Below, one piece after another: positions 21,889-34,977 of a DNA stretch of 64,000 nucleotides. This DNA comes from Theodoxus fluviatilis. Its lineage: Eukaryota > Mollusca > Gastropoda > Cycloneritida > Neritidae. The notes under the pieces were generated by a model. That model was given only the letters and a program-made list of their open reading frames with translations. It ran no database searches and was not told where the DNA came from. The stretch covers positions 63,501-127,500 of the forward strand of contig JAWQFJ010028290.1 in assembly GCA_034096865.1 (NCBI GenBank), written 5' to 3'. The translations under genes were made by a program, and so were the position numbers. Numbering within the stretch: the first letter of the stretch is position 1; each line of letters starts with the position of its first letter.

Positions 21889-23273
21889 AAAGGAGAGAAA
21901 AAGTTTCTTTTATAACTTTCCAGTAACTGAAATAGATTGCAAGGCATTGTGGGAATTTCCATCATGAGCATGGTCTCCAGAGTGTGGTTGCCTCTGTTCA
22001 ATGCATGCACGGAGACACTCGCGGCAGGAGGTCCCAGAACACATCCAAGCTTCAGGATGTAGTTTGTTGTGTGTGAATGGATCACTGTGATGCTTGGATA
22101 TGGCATGGACTGGGCAGGGGAGACCACTGTAGGTAACCATGATTAGGTTGTATGCCTGTCACTTTTTCTTACCACATCTTTCATGCAGTCTTGTAGATTT
22201 GCTCATCATGCAGCAAGTCCCACGAATTTTTGGGCAGCAGTTTTCTCAAACACAAATCTTTATGGTTATTCGTTGTTGAAATGTATTGCTGGTAGGTAAG
22301 ATAAAAGCTTTTGTTGGAAATGGGCACCATACATACATAATGGCAATCATTTCTGCAATACAGTGATACAAAAAAGGTGGACCATATATCTGTTTAAGTT
22401 TGAGTATAAACTATCCCTAGTGAAAAAGAATTAACCACGATTAATAGCTATCTCGGCCTTGTAAACTATTGTGCTTATTGCTAAACACTTTTGACAAGAG
22501 TATGGGGGTTTTCATGAGCGCTGACTGAGGCTGTTTGTACAAAGGAAGACATTTTTTAGAATGGTGTTTCTTGATGGACACGTTGATGAGCAGTTCACGG
22601 AAAGTGTCAAGTAAGTGGAACTGGTTTTGTTTGTGTGTTTTTGTTGTATGCAGGGCGTTAGGTTTAACCTCACCAACTGTTTTTCTGTGTACATCCCGTC
22701 TGGCCTGAGATGCCACAGAGACAAAACATGAAACACGCGGAAGGTGGACGTGAATGCCACTCACCTGCTGCAGCCACAGACATGTGTCAAAGTTTCCTCA
22801 AGTTGTGAATTCTTTTGTCAGAAAACTTGAGTACTTCTTAGACTAGAGAAAAATAACCTCCAAACTTCATTTTATTCATGCCAAGTATGACTGGTGCTAC
22901 ACCATGGAGTTTGCTCTGCTTTCCTCTGCTAAAGAGAAGATTTTGTGGCCACGTCTGTGAAGCCATCCTTTATCATACCAGCTCTTGTATCTTGTGTGTG
23001 TTGTGGTGGAATACTTTTTCCTGTTGGTAAATATTGTTATGTAATTTATTTGATCTGCTGAGAAGACAATATGCATTGTTTTGACTTTCATGCCAGTATT
23101 GTGGCAGTGTTTGTTGGATTGAGAGGTGCTTTTTGTAGAGGTTTTGTTTTGCTTGATGGCATTCAGTGATTATGTTCCTTGCTAATCATTGTCTGCAGCT
23201 GCCTAGCTTTTCAAATTCGGACTTTGGTGTTGTCTTGCCACTCGCTTCTCATTTTTGTATTTTTGTCTCTGAT

Positions 23274-23278
<5 letters not shown>
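21889..23278. other. Unique intergenic DNA, no gene seen
   Basis: About 1.4 kb of non-repetitive DNA. Short ORFs on both strands lack splice context, recognisable domains or coding-like composition. No RNA gene was noticed. Confidence 0.55.

Positions 23279-23358
<80 letters not shown>
23279..23358. repeat. (GT)n microsatellite
   Basis: About 40 uninterrupted GT dinucleotides, followed by a degenerate gt/gc tail to about 23385. Confidence 0.97.
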
Positions 23359-23360
<2 letters not shown>

Positions 23361-23593
23361 ACGTGCGTGCATGTGTGTGTGTGTGGTTAACTAGAATTTC
23401 ACAGTTTTGTGGCTGTTGAAATTGCAGTGGGAATGCTAGTTTGGGGGAGCATCACCTGACTGTAGATACAAACTGTTTCTGAAAAGTTTTCCGCTTGTGG
23501 TTTTCTGTTGTCCCATATTTGCACTGCATCCTGTTGGACATTTTCCAGCTTTTTTTTCTGCTTCAAGCTATGGATGAGGTGTGCAAGTTGAAA

Positions 23594-23740
23594 GCTGGGG
23601 AGGAGCTTGTCGAGGTGGAGACTCAGTTTCCTGTGTGGAAAAGCTGGGGAGGTGGTTGTCGAGGTGGAGACTCAGTTTCCTGTGTGGAAACGCTGGGGAG
23701 GAGGTTGTCGAGGTGGAGACTCAGTTTCCTGTGTGGAAAC
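23594..23740. repeat. 49 bp repeat, three copies
   Basis: Three consecutive 49 bp copies beginning gctggggagg and ending tgtggaaa. They differ by a few bases. Confidence 0.95.
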
Positions 23741-23769
23741 GCTGCAGAATTGCAGCACCTGCAGTAAGG

Positions 23770-24327
23770 TGGCAGGCAGAGACGGAGGCTGCAGACAGAG
23801 ACGGAGGCTGCAGCAGAGATGGAGGCTGCAGCAGAGATGGAGGCTGCAGCAGAGATGGAGGCTGCAGACAGAGATGGAGGCTGCAGCAGAGATGGAGGCT
23901 GCAGCAGAGATGGAGGCTGCAGCAGAGATGGAGGCTGCAGCAGAGATGGAGGCTGCAGACAGAGACGGAGGCTGCAGCAGAGATGGAGGCTGCAGCAGAG
24001 ACGGAGGCTGCAGCAGAGATGGAGGCTGCAGACAGAGACGGAGGCTGCAGCAGAGATGGAGGCTGCAGCAGAGATGGAGGCTGCAGCAGAGATGGAGGCT
24101 GCAGCAGAGACGGAGGCTGCAGCAGAGATGGAGGCTGCAGCAGAGATGGAGGCTGCAGCAGAGATGGAGGCTGCAGCAGAGATGGAGGCTGCAGCAGAGA
24201 TGGAGGCTGCAGCAGAGATGGAGGCTGCAGCAGAGATGGAGGCTGCAGCAGAGATGGAGGCTGCAGCAGAGATGGAGGCTGCAGCAGAGATGGAGGCTGC
24301 AGCAGAGATGGAGGCTGCAGCAGAGAC
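23770..24327. repeat. 18/19 bp minisatellite
   Basis: About 30 copies of gcagcagagatggaggct (18 bp) and the 19 bp form gcagacagagacggaggct. All frames on both strands are largely open because the unit has no stop, so the ORFs of 200-280 codons are not evidence of a gene. Confidence 0.95.
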
Positions 24328-24675
24328 TGGCACCTTGGCTTGGAGAGCTGCCACGGCTCAAGGCCACCCCTGGCTGAGCGGCAAAGTAGCTTCCTTAAGC
24401 CAGGGGCTGTAGGCATGTAGGTGGTGTGAAGGGGCTGTAGACTTGACTTGTCCTTGATCTAGAGGCCTGGGGACCAGTGAGTAAGACAAGCAGCAAGTTG
24501 AAATGCAAATCCAATAAGTAAATGTGTGCCCTGGTCCTGTCCCTTTTGTGTGCATCAGTGCTTTGCAGGGGCAGTGCAGTGAGACACAGCAAACGCCTTG
24601 CCTCGCCAGGGGAATGTTGCCTCGCCAGGGGAATGTTGTCCGGTCAGGAAGATGGGTGTGATGGAAGAAAGATGC
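24328..24675. other. Unique spacer
   Basis: About 350 bp of unique DNA. Near its right end ttgcctcgccaggggaatg is present twice (about 24598-24635). No gene is seen. Confidence 0.55.
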
Positions 24676-26318
24676 CAAGGCGCTGCAGCAAGTCTGTGTG
24701 TGCTGCATGCAGTCTGTCCTGCTTGAGGCGCTGCAGCAAGTCTGCGTGTGCTGCATGCAGTCTGGCCTGCTTGATGGGCTGCAGCAAGTCTGCGTGTGCT
24801 GCATGCAGTCTGGCCTGCTTGATGGGCTGCAGCAAGTCTGTGTGTGCTGCATGCAGTCTGGACTGCTTGATGGGCTGCAGCAAGCCTGCGTGTGCTGCAT
24901 GCAGTCTGGCCTGCTTGATGGGCTGCAGCAAGTCTGCGTGTGCTGCATGCAGTCTGGCCTGCTTGAGGTGCTGCAGCAAGTCTGCGTGTGCTGCATGCAG
25001 TCTGGCCTGATTGAGGCGCTGCAGCAAGTCTGTGTGTGCTGCATGCAGTCTGGCCTGCTTGAGGCGCTGCAGCAAGTCTGCGTGTGCTGCATGCAGTCTG
25101 GCCTGCTTGATGGGCTGCAGCAAGTCTGCGTGTGCTGCATGCAGTCTGGCCTGCTTGAGGCGCTGCAGCAAGTCTGCGTGTGCTGCATGCAGTCTGGCCT
25201 GCTTGAGGCGCTGCAGCAAGTCTGCGTGTGCTGCATGCAGTCTGGCCTGCTTGAGGCGCTGCAGCAAGTCTGTGTGTGCTGCATGCAGTCTGGCCTGCTT
25301 GAGGTGCTGCTGCAAGTCTGTGTGTGCTGCATGCAGTCTGGCCTGCTTGAGGTGCTGCAGCAAGTCTGCGTGTGCTGCATGCAGTCTGGCCTGCTTGAGG
25401 CGCTGCAGCAAGTCTGCGTGTGCTGCATGCAGTCTGGCCTGCTTGAGGCGCTGCAGCAAGTCTGTGTGTGCTGCATGCAGTCTGGCCTGCTTGAGGTGCT
25501 GCAGCAAGTCTGCGTGTGCTGCATGCAGTCTGGCCTGCTTGAGGCGCTGCAGCAAGTCTGCGTGCTGCATGCAGTCTGGCCTGCTTGAGGTGCTGCAGCA
25601 AGTCTGCGTGTGCTGCATGCAGTCTGGACTGCTTGAGGCGCTGCAGCAAGTCTGCGTGTGCTGCATGCAGTCTGGACTGCTTGAGGCGCTGCAGCAAGTC
25701 TGCGTGTGCTGCATGCAGTCTGGCCTGCTTGAGGTGCTGCAGCAAGTCTGCATGTGCTGCATGCAGTCTGGCCTGCTTGAGGCGCTGCAGCAAGTCTGCA
25801 TGTGCTGCATGCAGTCTGGCCTGCTTGAGGCGCTGCAGCAAGTCTGCAGCAAGTCTGCATGTGCTGCATGGAGTCTGGCCTGCTTGAGGCGCTGCAGCAA
25901 GTCTGCGTGTGCTGCATGCAGTCTGGCCTGCTTGAGGCGCTGCAGCAAGTCTGTGTGCTGCATGCAGTCTGGCCTGCTTGAGGGGCTGCAGCAAGTCTGT
26001 GTGCTGCATGCAGTCTGGCCTGCTTGAGGCGCTGCAGCAAGTCTGTGTGTGCTGCATGCAGTCTGGCCTGCTTGAGGCGCTGCAGCAAGTCTGCGTGTGC
26101 TGCATGCAGTCTGGCCTGCTTGAGGCGCTGCAGCAAGTCTGCGTGTGCTGCATGCAGTCTGGACTGCTTGAGGCGCTGCAGCAAGTCTGTGTGTGCTGCA
26201 TGCAGTCTGGCCTGCTTGAGGCGCTGCAGCAAGTCTGCGTGTGCTGCATGCAGTCTGGCCTGCTTGAGGCGCTGCAGCAAGTCTGCGTGTGCTGCATGCA
26301 GTCTGGCCTGCTTCAGGG
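24676..26318. repeat. 48 bp minisatellite with a palindromic core
   Basis: About 34 copies of a unit containing gctgcagcaagtctgcgtgt, gctgcatgcagtctggcctg and cttgaggc. The period is 48 bp (16 codons), with rare 45 bp copies. Each unit contains the perfect 10 bp palindrome ctgcatgcag. Several frames on both strands stay open for 300-650 codons, which argues that none is a selected protein. Confidence 0.95.
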
Positions 26319-26796
26319 GGTGCAAGGAACATCATTGTCATGTGTTGATAAACAGGTGTGCCATGGTTGGAACAATTTGTTGACTATGAAAGCAATTTTT
26401 CTTTCCTTTGTGTGGAAAGAATTGGAATGTACATAGTCTTGTTACTGTGCATTCATTGGATTGCACTTGGTTGTTTCACTGTTGTAGCAAAAGTATGTTA
26501 GAAAAAATGGCACTTTTAAAAAGAATTCCAGAAAGCATGATGTATAGGAGGGACTCACAATTTTTAAAAATAATTTGCACCTTAATCTTTTCTTGCACTT
26601 GTTTAACCTTTTTTTCTTGCACTCATCAATATTTGAAAAGTACTCATTGAAGACACGGAGAGAGTGTGTCTCCCTGTCATCTCTTGGGAACACAGGAGGA
26701 ACTTTGGTATTCATGGTTGAAACGAGGGCAGTATTTTTTTACCATGGTGTATTACAGCGTCTTATCAGCGCTTGGTGTTCAGTGACATGTCTCATA
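26319..26796. other. Unique spacer, no gene seen
   Basis: About 480 bp of A/T-rich unique DNA between two arrays. Confidence 0.55.
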
Positions 26797-29695
26797 CCTC
26801 ACTACACTCCACTACACTCCTCTACACTACACTCCTCTACACTACACTCCTCTACACTACACTCCTCTACACTACACTCCTCTACACTACACTCCTCTAC
26901 ACTACACTCCACTACACTACACTCCACTACACTCCACTACACTCCACTACACTCCACTACACTCCACTACACTCCACTACACTCCACTACACTCCACTAC
27001 ACTCCACTACACTCCACTACACTACACTCCACTACACTACACTCCTCTACACTACACTCCTCTACACTACACACCTCTACACTACACTCCTCTACACTAC
27101 ACTACACTACACTACACTCCTCTACACTCCTCTACACTACCCTCTTTTACACTCCACTACACTCCTCTACACTACACTCCTCTACACTCCACTACATTCC
27201 TCTACACAACCCTCTTCTACACTCCACTACATTCCTCTACACAACCCTCTTCTACACTCTCTACACTCCTCTACATTCCACTGCACTTCTCTACACTACA
27301 CTCCTCTACACTACACTACACTACACTACGCTTCTCTACACTCCTCTACACTACCCTCTTTTACACTCCACTACACTCCTCTACACTACACTCCTCTACA
27401 CTCCACTACATTCCTCTACACAACCCTCTTCTACACTCTCTACACTCCTCTACATTCCACTGCACTTCTCTACACTACACTCCTCTACACTACACTACAC
27501 TACACTACACTACGCTTCTCTACACTCCTCTACACTACACTCTTCGACACTCCTCTACACTACACTCCTCTACACTACACTCCTCTACACTACACACCTC
27601 TACACTACACTCCTCTACACTACACACCTCTACACTACACACCTCTACACTACATTCCTCTACACTACAACCTCCTCTACACTCCTCTACACTACACACC
27701 ACTACACTCCTCTAAACTCCTCTACACTACACTCCACTACACTCCACTACACTCCTCTACACTACCCTCTTTTACACTCCACTACACTCCTCTACACTAC
27801 ACTCCTCTACACTCCACTACATTCCTCTACACACTCCTCTACACTACACTCCTCTACACTACACCTCTACACTACACTCCTCTACACTACAACCTCCTCT
27901 ACACTCCTCTACACTACATTCCTCTACACTACAACCTCCTCTACACTCCTCTACACTACACACCTCTACACTACACTCCTCTACACTACACACCTCTACA
28001 CTACACTCCTCTACACTACACTCCTCTACACTACACACCTCTACACTACACTCCTCTACACTACACTCCTCTACACTCCTCTACACTACACTCCTCTACA
28101 CTCCTCTACACTCCTCTACACTACACTCCTCTACACTCCTCTACACTACACTCCACTACACTCCTCTACACTACACTCCTCTACACTACACTCCTCTACA
28201 CTACACCTCTACACTACACTCCTCTACACTACACTCCTCTACACTACAACCTCCTCTACACTCCTCTACACTACACACCTCTACACTACACACCTCTACA
28301 CTACACACCTCTACACTACACACCTCTACACTACACACCTCTACACTACACACCTCTACACTACACTCCTCTACACTACACACCTCTACACTACACTCCT
28401 CTACACTACACACCTCTACACTACACTCCTCTACACTACACTCCTCTACACTACACTCCTCTACACTACACTCCTCTACACACCTCTACACTACACACCT
28501 CTACACTACACTCCTCTACACTACACTCCACTACACACCTCTACACTACTCTCCTCTACACTACACACCTCTACACTACAACCTCCTCTACACTCCTCTA
28601 CACTATACACCTCTACACTACAACCTCCTCTACACTACACACCTCTACACTACACTCCTCTACACTACACCTCCTCTACACTCCTCTACACTACACCTTA
28701 CACTACCTCCTCTACACTACACTCCGCTACACCCGTACACTCTCCTGACACTACACGCACACGACCTACACTACACCTCCTCTACACTCCACACTACCTC
28801 TACACTACAAGCCTCGTACACTCCACCTTACCTCCACACTCACCACACTACCTCCATACACCCTCGACACTACACACCTCGAACTACAACTCCTCTACCA
28901 CTACACACCACTACACGACAAGCCTCCCCTACACTACCACTCCCCTACACTACACTCTACCACTACAACTCCTCGACACTACGCCACCACATCCTACACT
29001 ACACCGCCGCTACACTACACACATCACACGACACTCCTCACACTACGCCCCTCGCCCTACACACTCAGCACACTCTCCTCTACAGCTACACCCCGCGACC
29101 AACCCGCTACACGACACACCTCTACCGCTACACGGACGCCTCTACCATACCATCCCTACCACTACACCACTACAACTACCCCCTCTACACTACATCCTCT
29201 ACACTACACCCCTACAACACTACACGCACTACACGCACACCCACACACCTCCGCTACACTACCACACCCCTCTACACTACACCTACACTGCTAGACACCA
29301 CACCTACCTACCTCGACACTCCTCACAGCAACACTCTCACACTACACTACCTCCTCACACTACACGCCTCTACACCACACCCCTACATCTAGCACCTCTC
29401 ACACAGCATCACCTCCTACACACACCTCCTCTTACCTCCCTACACTACAACCTCTAACACTACCTCCTCACCTACCACTCTACACTACACTCCTCTACAA
29501 CAGTCCCACACTACCCCTCTCACTACTCCTCCCTCTCACCCTGCACTACACTCCTCTACACTACACTCCTCTACACTACACACCTCTACACTACTCTCCT
29601 CTACACTACACACCTCTACACTACACTCCTCTACACTACACACCTCTACACTACACTCCTCTACACTACACTCCTCTACACTTCACTCCACTACT
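26797..29695. repeat. CTACA-rich 10-15 bp satellite
   Basis: A 2.9 kb array built from ctacactc and ctacactacactcct words with variable order. From about 28690 to 29530 it becomes heavily degenerate (many single-base changes and indels), then clean repeats resume to the end. A 960-codon ORF on the + strand results from the stop-free unit. Confidence 0.93.
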
Positions 29696-29719
29696 TGAAG
29701 TCCTTCAGTGTGGCTGTTG

Positions 29720-30092
29720 GTGTGTCAGAGGTAGTAGACATGTGGGCGTGTCAGTGGTAGTAGACATGTGGGCGTGTCAGTGGTAGTAGACATGTGGGCG
29801 TGTCAGTGGTAGTAGACATGTGGGCGTGTCAGTGGTAGTAGACATGTGGGCGTGTCAGTGGTAGTAGACATGTGGGCGTGTGAGTGGTAGTAGACATGTG
29901 GGCGTGTCAGTGGTAGTAGACATGTGGGCGTGTCAGTGGTAGTAGACATGTGGGCGTGTGAGTGGTAGTAGACATGTGGGCGTGTGAGTGGTAGTAGACA
30001 TGTGGGCGTGTCAGTGGTAGTAGACATGTGGGCGTGTCAGTGGTAGTAGACATGTGGGCGTGTCAGTGGTAGTAGACATGTGGGCGTGTCAG
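29720..30092. repeat. 26 bp minisatellite
   Basis: About 14 copies of tagacatgtgggcgtgtcag plus tggtag. Occasional gtgag replaces gtcag. Confidence 0.95.
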
Positions 30093-30365
30093 CCTTACTT
30101 CCCTCTCCACTGTGGCCTGAGCAAGGCTGTGCCTGGGAAAGCCGGCCAAAGAGAAGCAATGGGATACTTGTCACCGGATGTTTGCCTTTCAAGTTCCTTC
30201 CTCTGACTGCCAGTTGCCTAGCTTCTGGGGAACTTTCTTGTCCATGGCTGTAGGGGAGCCAGAGCCTCTGCAGGCACCAGGGTCCATTCTTAAGATGGAG
30301 GCAGACAGTGTGTGCTGACTGGAGGTCTGTGACTTGACTTGTCCTGGAAGCCTTGTGGACAGCTG
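30093..30365. other. Unique spacer
   Basis: About 270 bp with mixed composition. An open frame on the minus strand (to about 30375) has no recognisable domain. No gene is called. Confidence 0.5.
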
Positions 30366-30637
30366 CAGGCCTCATGTCAAGTCACGTCATGTCGTGTCAT
30401 GTATGTCATGTTATGTCATGAGTCATGTCATGTAAGTCATGTCGTAAGTCATGTCAGTCATGTCATACAAGTCATGTCATATGAGTCATGTCATGCCATA
30501 TGTCATGCCATATATATGTCATGTCATATATGTCATGTTATAAGAGGCTTCTGTCATGCCATATGTCATGCCATATGTCATGCCATATATATGTCATGTC
30601 ATATATGTCATGTTATAAGAGGCCTCTGTCATGCCAC
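30366..30637. repeat. CATG-rich degenerate repeat
   Basis: Repeats of gtcatgtcat/atgccatat words. A block ending atgttataagaggc.tctgtcatgcc is present twice (about 30500-30560 and 30570-30632). Confidence 0.85.
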
Positions 30638-31225
30638 CTAAGGTCATTCTGGCACTAGCCTGCAGTGATAAAAAAATAATGTATTAATGCATTTGTTTGG
30701 GCAAATTGATAGTCATTATTTCTCCCTTTACCTCAAATAGAGAAAAGGAAAAAAGCAAGTGAAATGTGTGAGGTAAACATTTTCTGATCTTTTCTGAACA
30801 TGTTCTCCATATGTCCTGAGTGGAGAACTAGTGAGTTCTAGGGAATATTTGGGTGACCAGTTTGTGGTGACATCCTCCACTCTGCGGGTCTGCAGTGACA
30901 GTGCTGTCTTGAAACATGTGGCTTTTCTTGGAAAGACAAGTTCCTGATACATTGAGCAGAAAAGAAAGCAACATTGCTGATTCCCAATTGCGAGTTTCTT
31001 TGGCACCACATCAAGCATGTGATCATGATGATCTTTAAACTCTTTGAAATCAACAACAATGTGAATATTTGCAGCCCATGTTTTGGTTTATGGGGGAAAA
31101 AAATGTTATTTAGTAATTTGCTCATTTTCCCCACTCTTTTTCAATAGGTGTGGTGGCATTGATGCCTAGTGAACTAACGTGGTTGGATGTAGAGAAGATG
31201 AGAACGCAAGATCCGACTGAATGGG
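30638..31225. other. Unique DNA, no gene seen
   Basis: About 590 bp of A/T-rich unique sequence. Minus-strand ORFs of about 96 codons have no recognisable domain. Confidence 0.5.
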
Positions 31226-31231
31226 TGGACA

Positions 31232-31362
31232 TGTGATTGTTGGTAGCTGCCCCCCTCCCTTCCATTCCCCCAAAGTCAGCAGTCATGTAGAGCTGTGTTG
31301 CTGTGGTAGCTGCCCCCCTCCCTTCCATTCCCCCGAAATCAGCAGTCATGTAGAGCTGTGTT
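31232..31362. repeat. Two-copy repeat of about 66 bp
   Basis: Two adjacent copies of a segment containing gtagctgcccccctcccttc and cagcagtcatgtagagctgt. A run of C residues (about 31407-31423) follows. Confidence 0.9.
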
Positions 31363-31509
31363 GCTGATGCCTTTGAGGTCTTGGTGGATGTGTAGTTATT
31401 GGTAACACCCCCCCCCCCCCCCCTCCCACCCCCCGAGTGGAACTGGAATGCCACGCATCTCAGCAGAGGTGTGCTGTGTGACGTGGATGTAAGTGATCTT
31501 CATCGTCTT

Positions 31510-31992
31510 AAGAACCCTGCCCCTGTGCCCCCCAGAAGCCCCCTTTGGCTGCCTGGTGCCCCCCAGTAGCCCCCTTTGGCTGCCCTGTGCCCCCCAGTGG
31601 CCCCTTTGGCTGCCCTGTGCCCCCCAGTGGCCCCTTTGGCTGCCCTGTGCCCCCCAGTGGCCCCTTTGGCTGCCCTGTGCCCCCCAGTGGCCCCTTTGGC
31701 TGCCTGGTGCCCCCCAGTAGCCCCTTTGGCTGCCTGGTGCCCCCCAGTGGCCCCTTTGGCTGCCTGGTGCCCCCCAGTAGCCCCCTTTGGCTGCCTGGTG
31801 CCCCCCAGTGGCCCCTTTGGCTGCCCTGTGCCCCCCAGTGGCCCCTTTGGCTGCCTGGTGCCCCCCAGTAGCCCCCTTTGGCTGCCTGGTGCCCCCCAGT
31901 GGCCCCTTTGGCTGCCTGGTGCCCCCCAGTAGCCCCCTTTGGCTGCCTGGTGCCCCCCAGTGGCCCCCTTTGGCTGCCCTGTGCCCCCCTGG
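31510..31992. repeat. 30/31 bp minisatellite
   Basis: About 16 copies of cccctttggctgcctggtgc plus cccccagtgg or cccccagtagc. The unit carries a splice-acceptor-like gtgccccccag on the + strand. Gly/Pro-rich ORFs are repeat artefacts. Confidence 0.95.
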
Positions 31993-32166
31993 CACTGCTG
32001 CAGCGGTGGGCCCTCAATGCTCAGCAGCAAAGGGGCTGTAGTTGATGTGCAGGCTTTGAGTAGCTTGATGTGTGTAACATTCCAGTCATGCCACCTCTCT
32101 TCTCTCCGTCTTGGATGATTTTTGCCCGTCATGCTGCTACTCTGTTCCAGTGCCATTGTGTGCGGC

Positions 32167-34333
32167 ATGTTGGCACTGCTGGGTGTCGGCACTGCTGGGT
32201 GTCGGCACTGCTGGGTGTCGGCACTGCTGGGTGGCATGTCGGCACTGCTGGGTGGCATGTCGGCACTGCTGGGTGTCGGCTCTGCTGGGTGTCGGCACTG
32301 CTGGGTGGCATGTCGGCACTGCTGGGTGGCATGTCGGCACTGCTGGGTGTCGGCACTGCTGGGTGTCGGCACTGCTGGGTGGCATGTCGGCACTGCTGGG
32401 TGGCATGTCGGCACTGCTGGGTGGCATGTCGGCACTGCTGGGTGGCATGTCGGCACTGCTGGGTGGCATGTCGGCACTGCTGGGTGTCGGCACTGCTGGG
32501 TGTCGGCACTGCTGGGTGTCGGCACTGCTGGGTGTCGGCACTGCTGGGTGTCGGCACTGCTGGGTGTCGGCACTGCTGGGTGTCGGCACTGCTGGGTGGC
32601 ATGTCGGCACTGCTGGGTGGCATGTCGGCACTGCTGGGTGTCGGCTCTGCTGGGTGTCGGCACTGCTGGGTGGCATGTCGGCACTGCTGGGTGGCATGTC
32701 GGCACTGCTGGGTGTCGGCACTGCTGGGTGGCATGTCGGCACTGCTGGGTGGCATGTCGGCACTGCTGGGTGGCATGTCGGCACTGCTGGGTGGCATGTC
32801 GGCACTGCTGGGTGTCGGTACTCCTGGGTGGCATGTCGGCACTGCTGGGTGGCATGTCGGCACTGCTGGGTGTCGGCACTGCTGGGTGGCATGTCGGCAC
32901 TGCTGGGTGGCATGTCGGCACTGCTGGGTGGCATGTCGGCACTGCTGGGTGGCATGTCGGCACTGCTGGGTGTCGGTACTCCTGGGTGGCATGTCGGCAC
33001 TGCTGGGTGTCGGCACTGCTGGTTGGCATGTCGGCACTGCTGGGTGGCATGTCGGCACTGCTGGGTGGCATGTCGGCACTGCTGGGTGGCATGTCGGCAC
33101 TGCTGGGTGTCGGCACTGCTGGGTGGCATGTCGGCACTGCTGGGTGGCATGTCGGCACTGCTGGGTGGCATGTCGGCACTGCTGGGTGGCATGTCGGCAC
33201 TGCTGGGTGTCGGTACTCCTGGGTGGCATGTCGGCACTGCTGGGTGGCATGTCGGCACTGCTGGGTGTCGGCACTGCTGGGTGGCATGTCGGCACTGCTG
33301 GTTGGCATGTCGGCACTGCTGGGTGGCATGTCGGCACTGCTGGGTGTCGGCACTGCTGGGTGGCATGTCGGCACTGCTGGGTGTCATGTCGGCACTGCTG
33401 GGTGGCATGTCGGCACTGCTGGGTGTCGGCACTGCTGGGTGTCGGCACTGCTGGGTGGCATGTCGGCACTGCTGGGTGGCATGTCGGCACTGCTGGGTGG
33501 CATGTCGGCACTGCTGGGTGTCGGCACTGCTGGGTGGCATGTCGGCACTGCTGAGTGGCATGTCGGCACTGCTGGTTGGCATGTCGGCACTGCTGGGTGG
33601 CATGTCGGCACTGCTGGGTGGCATGTCGGCACTGCTGGGTGGCATGTCGGCACTGCTGGGTGGCATGTCGGCACTGCTGGGTGTCGGCACTGCTGGGTGG
33701 CATGTCGGCACTGCTGGGTGGCATGTCGGCACTGCTGGGTGTCGGTACTCCTGGGTGGCATGTCGGCACTGCTGGGTGGCATGTCGGCACTGCTGGGTGT
33801 CGGCACTGCTGGGTGTCGGCACTGCTGGGTGTCGGCACTGCTGGGTGGCATGTCGGCACTGCTGGGTGGCATGTCGGCACTGCTGGTTGGCATGTCGGCA
33901 CTGCTGGGTGGCATGTCGGCACTGCTGGGTGTCGGCACTGCTGGGTGGCATGTCGGCACTGCTGGGTGTCGGCACTGCTGGTTGGCATGTCGGCACTGCT
34001 GGGTGTCGGCACTGCTGGTTGGCATGTCGGCACTGCTGGGTGTCGGCACTGCTGGGTGGCATGTCGGCACTGCTGGGTGTCGGCACTGCTGGTTGGCATG
34101 TCGGCACTGCTGGGTGGCATGTCGGCACTGCTGGGTGGCATGTCGGCACTGCTGGGTGTCGGCACTGCTGGGTGGCATGTCGGCACTGCTGGGTGTCATG
34201 TCGGCACTGCTGGGTGTCGGCACTGCTGGGTGGCATGTCGGCACTGCTGGGTGGCATGTCGGCACTGCTGGGTGGCATGTCGGCACTGCTGGGTGGCATG
34301 TCGGCACTGCTGGGTGTCGGCACTGCTGGGTGG
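32167..34333. repeat. 16/21 bp mixed minisatellite
   Basis: About 115 copies alternating between ggcactgctgggtgtc (16 bp) and ggcactgctgggtggcatgtc (21 bp). Rare variants such as ggtactcctgggtggcatgtc recur at about 32816, 32973, 33211 and 33744, suggesting duplication of multi-unit blocks. Open frames of about 700 codons exist in several frames at once. Confidence 0.95.
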
Positions 34334-34970
34334 CTCTACAAAAACATGCAGTGTTAGTTGCACCAACTTGGTAACATTGACAACCCTCACTATTTGGGTG
34401 CTATTTCACCAACACTCTTCAATTGTTTATACATTCATCATCTATGCACAGTTGTTTTCATCGTACAGAAGTGGTCTCCAGTGATTCATTTTTGTGTTGT
34501 TTGAGGGATAACTTCAAATGCTTGCAAGTCATTTGTACATCCAGTTGATTGATTTTTGATAAACTTTTCCTGAGCCACTTAGAAAAAACTGCGCTGAGTT
34601 GTGGCAGATTCTTATGCTTCTTCCTGGTACGCCGCAGTGAATGAAGTCAAGTGGTAAAAGTGCCATATCTTTCGCTGTGCTTCATGACGTGTCATCTAGA
34701 ACCACAATTGTTCAAAACTGCGCTAATTTTGACTCGTGATACCTGAGTTTGTTATGTTGGTGTTTGAATCACTGTCCATAACCAACTTGCTACACTTCTG
34801 GGTGAATCAAGATTTTATTTCAGTTTGTGTAATGGTATGTTCAAATTAACTGTTAGGAATTTGGGGGAGGATTTTGAGGGGATGGAAATTTCCAAACCAT
34901 TAGAAATGTGATAGAACCTCCAAGCGTTGGGCTCCAAAGGCACAATGACTGGAGGTTTCTTGTTTGGCCA
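34334..34970. other. Unique DNA, no gene seen
   Basis: About 640 bp of A/T-rich unique sequence right of the array. I see no supported exon. Confidence 0.5.
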
Positions 34971-34977
34971 TGTTTTT

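Noticed and set aside
23581..24420. Glu/Ala-rich ORF that could resemble a coiled-coil repeat protein
   Set aside because: 18 and 19 bp units shift the frame repeatedly and equivalent ORFs exist in the other frames and strand.
24555..26341. Cys/Gln/Leu-rich repeat proteins on both strands
   Set aside because: The 48 bp unit is open in several frames on both strands, with no codon-level signature favouring one.
26575..29457. 960-codon Leu/His/Thr/Tyr-rich ORF
   Set aside because: Translation of CTACA-type repeats. It runs without disruption through the degenerate block only because stops are rare in C/A/T-rich DNA on this strand.
31500..34484. ORFs of 500-750 codons in several frames
   Set aside because: Mixed 16 and 21 bp units leave all frames open on both strands.
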